DNA from: Rhabditoides inermis
Lineage: Eukaryota; Nematoda; Chromadorea; Rhabditida; Rhabditidae
NCBI GenBank assembly: GCA_963966185.1
Contig: CAWZYM010000242.1
Location: forward strand, 290,001-354,000
DNA: 64,000 nucleotides
Direction: 5' to 3'
Notes under the pieces: model-generated
Databases searched by the model: none
Seen by the model: only the letters and a program-made list of their open reading frames with translations
What the model was told of the DNA's origin: nothing
Translations under genes and position numbers: made by a program
Shown: in pieces, positions 56,034-64,000 of the stretch
How positions within the stretch are numbered: the first letter of the stretch is position 1
Layout: each line of letters starts with the position of its first letter

Positions 56034-56622
56034 TTACAAAAGTCAACACAATAATGGTTGGAATGCGCGCGTGATGGGTGGGATGGGGGGAATAAAGAGA
56101 AGGCCGCGGGGTTCATATGAGACAGCAACGGAATTGCACCATGTGTGTGCACCGCCGAAAGGGAACGTTCAATTGGGATAGGGGCGACGCAAGAACACTC
56201 TCGAGGAAGACCCGCGAGGCGTCGCCCCTTGCAACTGCCATCAAAGGTGAACTGTTTTTAGAGGGAATGCGAAGCCCCCCGCACCCACGCAGATTGTTTA
56301 TGGTTTGGGCAGTGACCAAAAATTTCCATTGACATCATAAGTGAGGATGGCCGGCGAGGGAAAACAAGATAACCAGGTGATTTGCATACAATGAATTGGC
56401 GGTTTGCATTGCAGATCTGCTGCAGCGAGGCAGATTGAGGGAGTGGATTGAAGGGAGGATCATAGCGAGGGGTTATCATGATAGACACTTTCTGCCGTGA
56501 GTCAACTCGAGTGAATGTCGGATGGTAATTTCAAAGCAACGAGACGGAGCGTGAGAGGAGAGAGAAATAGAGACAGAGAAGGAGGGAGAAAGGGAGAAAG
56601 AGAGACAGAGAGAAAGAGAGAA

Positions 56623-56692
<70 letters not shown>

Positions 56693-57128
56693 GCACAGAA
56701 AGGGGGAGAAAGAAAGAGGACACGATGTGAGACGAACGCCTGATGGTGCCAATTGCAACTAGAGAAGAAGCAACCCGTGAGAGATCCATGTCGATTATTC
56801 CCACCTCCTCTCCCTCCTATCTCTCTCCCCCCTCTCCCCCTCTTTCTCTCTCTCCCCCCTCTCCCCCTCTTTCTCTCTCGCTCTCGCTCTCACTCCCTTT
56901 ATTCGTTGATTGCCGAAAACGAATCAATTACGGTGAATAATGAGAATATCTGTTGAATTCGGGTTTAAGAGCTGTGAACACTTCACAGACAACATAACAT
57001 ACGAAGGAAAGGGAAATGGATAGGCGAATGGAGGGAGTATTGTTTGTTTGTTCACTTCTAGTTCAGACATAACTGTGAGAACCTCGGCAAAGACGCGTGG
57101 GAGAGGAGAGAAATGAAATTATAAGTGC

Positions 57129-57505
<377 letters not shown>

Positions 57506-58248
57506 CTTATGAAGGAAACTACAGCAGAAAAGCAGACGTTCAAAATATCGAGTGCGAAAAAAGCGGATTAGTCGCGAGTCGCGTGATACCCGCGCGTCCT
57601 GTCTGTCCAATTATGAACGACAGACCTCTTGAGTCAACTTATGCAAATGAGCCTAAGCATGATGACGATAGGCGAGACCTCGCGCCGTCAGGCTCTTTAT
57701 TTTTGCGAAACGCGCCATAACGAGAGATGGTGAAAATAAGAGAGGGGAGTTATATCGTATTACCGTAAATCCTCGAGTGAAAGCGAGGAGGCGTTTCTCT
57801 CTCTTTTTTGTATCCGACTGCAGTCTGCAAACTGGCCACTGCGTGGAGAAAAGAACAGATAATGGAGAAGTGGAAGAAGTAGCAGAAGATGCAGAAAACT
57901 CGGTTGATTATAGAAAGGCTATAACAGTTTAGTTTATCGAGACCTTAATGTATCATGGAGGCAAAAAGGAACGATAAAAAGAAGACTGAAGAGAGCAGTC
58001 CTTCTGTTGCGAGTTGCATCAAGAAGCATAAGCGGTGTAATGAGGGATGGAGGTTACGGAGAAGAAGTAAGATGGGAAGAAGGCCTCGTAGCCTCTCTCC
58101 TCCCGTAGGGACTCGATGTGTCATGTGAACGGGAGTTATGCAAATAATGAGAACGGATGGACCCGCGAAGAAGAAATGATTAAAATGTCGACGTCAAAAA
58201 TCGAGAGATGCTCGGCGACAATGGCTGTTTTGATAAGCTCACCCTCTC

Positions 58249-58303
<55 letters not shown>

Positions 58304-58519
58304 CTCACTTCCGTTATCTTTCTCTGTCAGACAGTAATCGGTTGCGCGCTTTACCAGTTACATACACAGCACACATAAATCAAAAAAAGACTCGCCTCAT
58401 AGGGATAGACACCGGAAATTACGAAAATAATCGAGCACAACGTGCATCTAGTAGGCTGCCGCGTCACTCTTCCTATACAAGATTGTGGTACTTTGCAGGA
58501 AGAAAGGAAAAGAAGGCTG

Positions 58520-58551
<32 letters not shown>

Positions 58552-58880
58552 AGGCGCACACGCGTGTGTTTGTTTGTTTGCTTTTTGACTTGTCGCCTGC
58601 CCGACAAAACATCTGCTCCTGTTCGATTTCGATAGTGTAGTGAATCATGGGCGCGGTACGAGGAGTAGGAGTAGTCGAAGGAGGAGAATGGAGAAGCCAC
58701 GGGGAGCAGTGGAACAGGATTCGTTGAGGGGTGCACCCACGCATTGCGAGACCGCATTCCCCAATGACCATTACATAATCGAAAGAAAACGAAAAAAGGC
58801 AGTACAATTGCAGAGGTACATTCATGTAAGCCAACAGAAGAAGAGTGAAGTAGTGAAGAGGTGGGATGGGAAGAGGAGGC

Positions 58881-58928
<48 letters not shown>

Positions 58929-60242
58929 ACGGGTGCGGGAACAGCCAGAGAGAGATTGGCAATATAGGACGGGCATCCGGCATGGAAAGGTGTTTGCAGA
59001 AGGGAGGAAAGAGAAGATATATAAAGGAATTAAGGAAGAAGTCAGTGGGATAATGGCCTTCCATCCAGAACACCCAGACAGGATAGAGAGTGGGTATGGT
59101 GAGCGATTGGGCCAAGTAGGGGGGGGGGGGGAGGTGACAGAGCGAGTGGAGTGGCCCAATGAGACTGCCGCTGTTCGTGCAACGCCCGCTTGTACTCACA
59201 CATTAGAGTCTCCCCTCCCCTCCCTCTCTCCCTCCCTCTCTCACTTCCGTCCTCTCCCCTCTGTACCTTCACATTGCTCATACTAGATCAGCACGTACTT
59301 TTAGAAGTCGCGGATTTTGGTGGTGGTTTTGAGAGTGGGGGAGAGAGAGCGTCAACGAGCAATCCTAGCGTGTCGATCTCATCTCCACTCGCATCGCGCT
59401 CATCGGAATCATAACATCTGACGACGCGGGGACGATGGAATGAGCGACGTCAAAAACATGAACGAGTATTGCATGTGATGATGCAACACTGGGTGGAGGA
59501 TAGCGGAAGCCTGCTCTTCTCAGAGGAGACGTCACACACGGACATGTTTTCCTTTTATTCATCACCTAATCGAGGGCGTAATGTGTTCGCATGATGACAC
59601 GATCCTATATATACATACATGGGAATCACACATCTGAATCTCGTTACATTTCCAATTTACACATGTAGACAGAGAGAGAGGATCATAAGTAGTTAGCTGG
59701 ATAGATGATGGACACACGAAACGAGTGGATTGGGTGGCGAAAAGAGACAGACGAATGTGAGTCACCGGAAATGGAATCCAGGGCCCCCAGGGGAGCTCCA
59801 ATCCAGACACGCACACATGATCCACGCACATCACAGGTGTATTCCAAAACAAGCCAAGAATAGGCGAGGGTGGAGAGTCTCCACTGGAGACATGCAATGG
59901 TGAGAGGAAGAATGACTAACGTGTTTGTAGGTATGGAAAGATAGAGAGAGTGGAATAGGTGTGAAAGATTCACGAATCGAGAGAGGGTGGAGGGGAGAAG
60001 TGCATGGATGAGTTGACATGTGATAGCAGACACACGCACGAATTTGGACTCGGATCGGAGATGAGAGGAAGGGAGAAGAGAGAGGGAGAGAGAGAGCAAT
60101 AAAGAAGTGTTCGAATAATTGCTGTCGAGTGTCGAAGGACCTAACGTCGCTCCTATTACAATGTCATATGTCCGCTTTTCGGACGGAAAGCATTCCTACC
60201 ATCATCTCTCTCTCTCTCTTTCTCTCTACCTCTCTCTCTCTC

Positions 60243-60292
<50 letters not shown>

Positions 60293-61225
60293 AAAACTAG
60301 ATAAACACATGTTGTGTATATCTATTGTAATCGCGTCTCAGTTCGAACGTGAGTTCAAACATGCAATTACCATTTATCCACTTATCTATGATTTGCACGG
60401 TTGCGAACAGAAAAAAGAAAATTATGAGGAATGAAAATAAGATTTTACGGTTACATGGACATTTCGAATACATACTTATACATAATGAGATGTCTGTAGG
60501 CAACAAAATGAAAGAACAAAATTTACAAATTCAACCACTTTGAAAGGTGACACGTTTGTCCGGTTAGTACACACTATAAACACGAAATGGAGCTGCGCAT
60601 CTGACAGAAGCGGAGAGAAAGAGAAAAAGATAAAGAGAAAGAGATAAAGAGAAAGAGAGATTGAGGAGAGCGTGGAAAGAGGGAGGAGACGTCTCTGATG
60701 GTTTATTCAGGCACGGGCTTTCTAATCTAGCTAATAGACGACGTGCAAGGCGATTCGCAAGACAGTGGAACGAGTCCGCCTATTATTCTAGGGAGTATCC
60801 AATGATATCTTTACGTTTTGAACTAATACTCAAGAAACAACATGACAGCACTGCACTACATAAAAAGAGCATTAAAGGAAATTATGCGAGACCAACAAGG
60901 CAAAAAAGTGTTATGCGAGTGTGAGTGACATATACGTGAGGTTCCTCCCGAATTGGAGTGGTGGCAAAAAAGAGACGAACGTCAGAACACACCCCCTCTA
61001 TTATGAGATCCACGTGGAAAGTGGACGTCTCATTATTAAAAATTATTGCACTCAAACACTCACTCATTGGCAGTCAGTGTTGACAAAAATGGACGGCAAA
61101 ATCGAATTGAAAAAGTGATAGCGTTCCAGTGGCGGCAGTTACTACAAGTATACTGAAGTAATTGCAGGGAATAGCAAACTGAGAGAGAGTGAGGTGTGGA
61201 CATACTCATCCCGGCGTTATTTCGA

Positions 61226-61239
61226 GAAAGAGAGAGAGA

Positions 61240-61287
<48 letters not shown>

Positions 61288-61323
61288 AGAGAGAGAGAGG
61301 AGAGAGGAGAGAGAGAGAGAGGG

Positions 61324-61359
<36 letters not shown>

Positions 61360-61391
61360 GAGGGGAGAGAGAGAGAGAGAGAGAGAGCGAG
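61226..61391. repeat. (GA)n compound microsatellite
   Basis: Purine-only tract of AG units interrupted by GGG and CG bases, about 165 bp. Confidence 0.9.
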
Positions 61392-62509
61392 GCTATTTTC
61401 CTCCAATATCCGGTCGAGGTGGCCAGTGGTCAGCATATCTCCGGATATCGAAGCCAGCAGTTGACGCAACATTACACTTCTTTTCTATCGGGTCGACTGC
61501 TTTTGAGTCAAACCGCGTCAGTCACACAACAAAACTAAAAACATTATTTACTGTAGTGTTTTGGTTGGGAAACGACAATGTTATTAAAAATTAGAAGTAT
61601 TGTTAGCAGACATTTTGTTGTAATTGGACGTTTTGTTGAATTATACGTGTGAATGGAAACTTTCTTCGTAAATAGCCAATACCCTCAACAAAGTAATCAG
61701 TAGAAACAGTAAGCAAGAATACCCATACAACTTGATTTTACTCCGCGTTGTTTGTTGAATACATCTTTACTACACATTCGATATATCATTGTTCTTAGGT
61801 ACACACATGTCCCATAATTCCTTGTGACTTGTGAGATGTTATGTCTATAAGGCAGTGTCTCGAATACATTTCGAAAGTGTGTGTGAGAATTGTATTGTAC
61901 AAAAGATACACATAATCATATAAACAATCGTTATCACGTGTTGTAGTTTTGTAGTATTTCATGCCGAACGGCAAGAGTGTGAAACGGAAGTGCCCATATT
62001 GATTTCGGATTTGAGGGGTTTGATTGGAACACGCTGTCTTATCAGAGTGGGGCATAGGAGAGAGAGAGAGAGAGAGAGAGAGACTCGTCATGTCTTCTTC
62101 TTTCAGCACTCGCCGAATGGAGCCACTTTCGCGCCACTCCCTCCCTCTGACATTTCGGGGAATCATGATGTGAACGATGCACTGCTTTCACATATCGTCA
62201 TGATTAGTTGATTAGAGTGAGAAGGGTGAGAGAGTGTATTGATGTGAGAGAGCGCAGAGAGGCGCGCGACAACCACTCGAAATTGCGTGTTCTTGGCTGG
62301 AACGCACACTCTAGAGCACCCCCGAGGTCAGAGATAAAGGGAGAGATAGAGGGAGAGAGAGAGGGAGAGAGAGAGGGGAGAGAGAGATGGAGGCACGGAC
62401 CCCTCGGGCCGTGTTTTCGCGCAGCTTTTCGCGGATCTGCACTCTTATTGATTGTTGTGTGTGTTTTCATGTACAGTCGCATACTACATACTTATCAGTT
62501 GTTTTCAGG

Positions 62510-63397
62510 ATGACGCCGATCTTGTTGTTTCTGTTGTGGATGAGCCGGCTCCCCTACACTTTGTCTGATCGATTCGAGTGGACTGCGGGAGACGCGCATA
62601 TGACATGCGAATTCGCGCAGCCTGGTGAGTTGTTCTCCCTGTAATCCTGTGTTCATCTTCTGTTCAGGTTGGCACCTCGCCGCCTCTTCCTGCGTCTTCC
62701 CCGTCAGCCAGGCATTCACCTGGCGCCAGGCCGGACAAGTATGCGCCAGCCAGAGGTGAATCACACAATTCACACTTGCACTGGCCTTGTATTGCAGCCT
62801 CAACTTCTCCTCGGCTACCATGGCTTCCGACTGGCTGGCGGCGCGGCAATTGCGCGCGGACGGACACGCGGATTTCACGCGCTACTGGACGGGGCTCAAG
62901 CTGGAAGCGGGTGGTGACAGGTGCGTCGGTTTGACTGCAGTGTAAGCTATTTGTTCAGACTGGCGCCGTCAGTGTCTGTCCTCAATCCCCTCTGGGCATC
63001 CGATGAACCGCGCACGCTCAACGAGACGAAATGTATCGCCATAGACATCGACACACTCAACGGTTAGAACAGATTCCCTTGAATTTTTCAAGTTCCTTTG
63101 CAGAAGTGTCATTCGGTTGGCATCTCGTCAACTGCAATCAGACTTTGCCAGTGCTGTGCGAGACTTTTCCATGTTACGATGGTTAGTGAATGACAAACGA
63201 CAACGTGCTAACGAAAACAATTCGTAAAAAGTTGTTTTTCAGACGAGTTTCGGTGCGTGGACAACTCTGCGTGTATTCCGCGTCGATCAGTTGGAGACGG
63301 GGTGACAGATTGTGGAGACGCCAGCGACGAAGGAGGAATTACGGTAGCTACAGTACTTGTTGTTGTATTACCAACATATATCACAGAAACAAACTGA
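62510..63397 (+). CDS. secreted C-type lectin-like protein with C-terminal LDL-receptor class A repeat
   Basis: ATG at 62510 follows TTGTTTTCAGG. Signal peptide [19 protein letters not shown], then [72 protein letters not shown] and [20 protein letters not shown], the Cys and Trp layout of a C-type lectin domain. After CYD an LDLa repeat follows, [20 protein letters not shown] then [10 protein letters not shown], with its calcium-site acids. The protein ends with a hydrophobic [18 protein letters not shown], stop at 63395-63397, which may be a short membrane anchor. The usual sugar-binding EPN/QPD and WND motifs are not evident, so carbohydrate binding is doubtful. CLEC-type proteins in nematodes are often secreted and immune-related; that is only family knowledge here. 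Confidence 0.82.
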
Positions 63398-63431
63398 ATT
63401 GAGAACTGCTTTTTATCACACAGAATGCCGT

Positions 63432-63866
63432 TCAAGGGTTGTACTCGATGGGGAGGTTCTTGCGGCGGACCATTCCGTCGCCCTGGAACCACTCGCGGCG
63501 GAAGGTCTTGGCGGCGCCGTCGGGGGTGTTGGTCCACTCGATGGTGATGCGGTCGTTGTTGGTGTCCTCCTCTCCAAACTTGAACGCGTCGCAAGAGACG
63601 GCCATCAGAACAGCCTCCTTGGGGTCGAGCACTCCGCACGGCGGGTCGACGCCGAGGCGCTTCATGTTGGTGGTCTTGATGGCCCATCCGATACGGCGAC
63701 CTCCAGTGTTGGTGATCTGAAAAATACCAATCATTCAATGATTGATCGATTTCCGATATCCACGCACCTTGATGTGGTAGGTGTGCTTGTCATCATAGGG
63801 GGCGTTGAAGACGATCTTGGTACCCGGCTGGGTGTTGATATCTCCGGGAGCGACCGACTGAGCCAT
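63432..63866 (-). CDS. msp: major sperm protein (MSP)
   Basis: Two exons (63768-63866 and 63432-63716) encode 127 residues, the exact MSP length. [130 protein letters not shown] polymerises to drive crawling of nematode sperm and is released as an oocyte-maturation signal. One 51-bp intron interrupts the gene after HIK; C. elegans msp genes lack introns. An ATAAAAG box lies about 35-41 bp upstream of the ATG on the minus strand, in GC-rich sequence. Confidence 0.97.
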
Positions 63867-64000
63867 GGCGAATGGATGCCGGCAGCCCGCCGCGCCCGCC
63901 TTTTATTCGCCCCTCCAGACATGCAAATCAACGAGTTGCAATCAGCGTGCAATTATCGACCAAGACTGACTAATTTCTACAGTCTTAATGAATTATCAAA

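Overview
The window comes from a nematode genome. It carries a canonical major sperm protein gene (63432-63866), a small MSP-domain sperm protein gene (4081-4538) and an Srh-type chemoreceptor gene, all nematode hallmarks. Genes are split into many short exons by 40-60 bp introns with GTGAGT-like donors. Several start codons sit directly behind a TTTTCAG acceptor, which suggests spliced-leader trans-splicing. I cannot name the species. All splice models are read by eye.

Layout, left to right: the 3' part of an Unkempt CCCH zinc-finger gene; a C2H2 zinc-finger gene with a hAT-like MITE and the MSP-domain gene inside its introns; an unrecognised coiled-coil/low-complexity gene; a calmodulin-like gene (cal-1 type); a 2.9 kb TIR transposon holding broken pieces of two housekeeping genes (RNA polymerase II RPB3 and splicing factor PRP4); small secreted-protein candidates; VPS11 on the minus strand with three plus-strand genes in its introns (a Cys-rich secreted protein, an Srh-type receptor and a three-finger membrane protein); a SMYD-type SET/MYND gene divergent from UFD1; a 51-residue basic protein; a neurogenin bHLH gene; MAD2 divergent from a DNAJC2/ZRF1 homologue; a small mitochondrial membrane protein; a Pelle/IRAK kinase whose intron hosts a Penelope-like element with an N-terminal GIY-YIG domain; NOL9; a peptide GPCR; about 8 kb of GA/CT-rich desert; a C-type lectin/LDLa gene; and MSP.

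Most genes are unrelated housekeeping, signalling or sperm genes packed tightly. Likely shared promoters lie between SMYD and UFD1 (159 bp), MAD2 and DNAJC2 (425 bp), and the mitochondrial protein and the Pelle kinase (449 bp). Possible operon pairs are SMYD-VPS11 (263 bp apart), UFD1-small protein (301 bp) and Pelle-NOL9 (193 bp).

The most novel material is in the mobile DNA. The Penelope-like element has identical 298 bp pseudo-LTRs and a 5' leader with three hairpins that share one 11-nt loop on compensating stems. The RPB3/PRP4 element looks like a gene-capturing DNA transposon.
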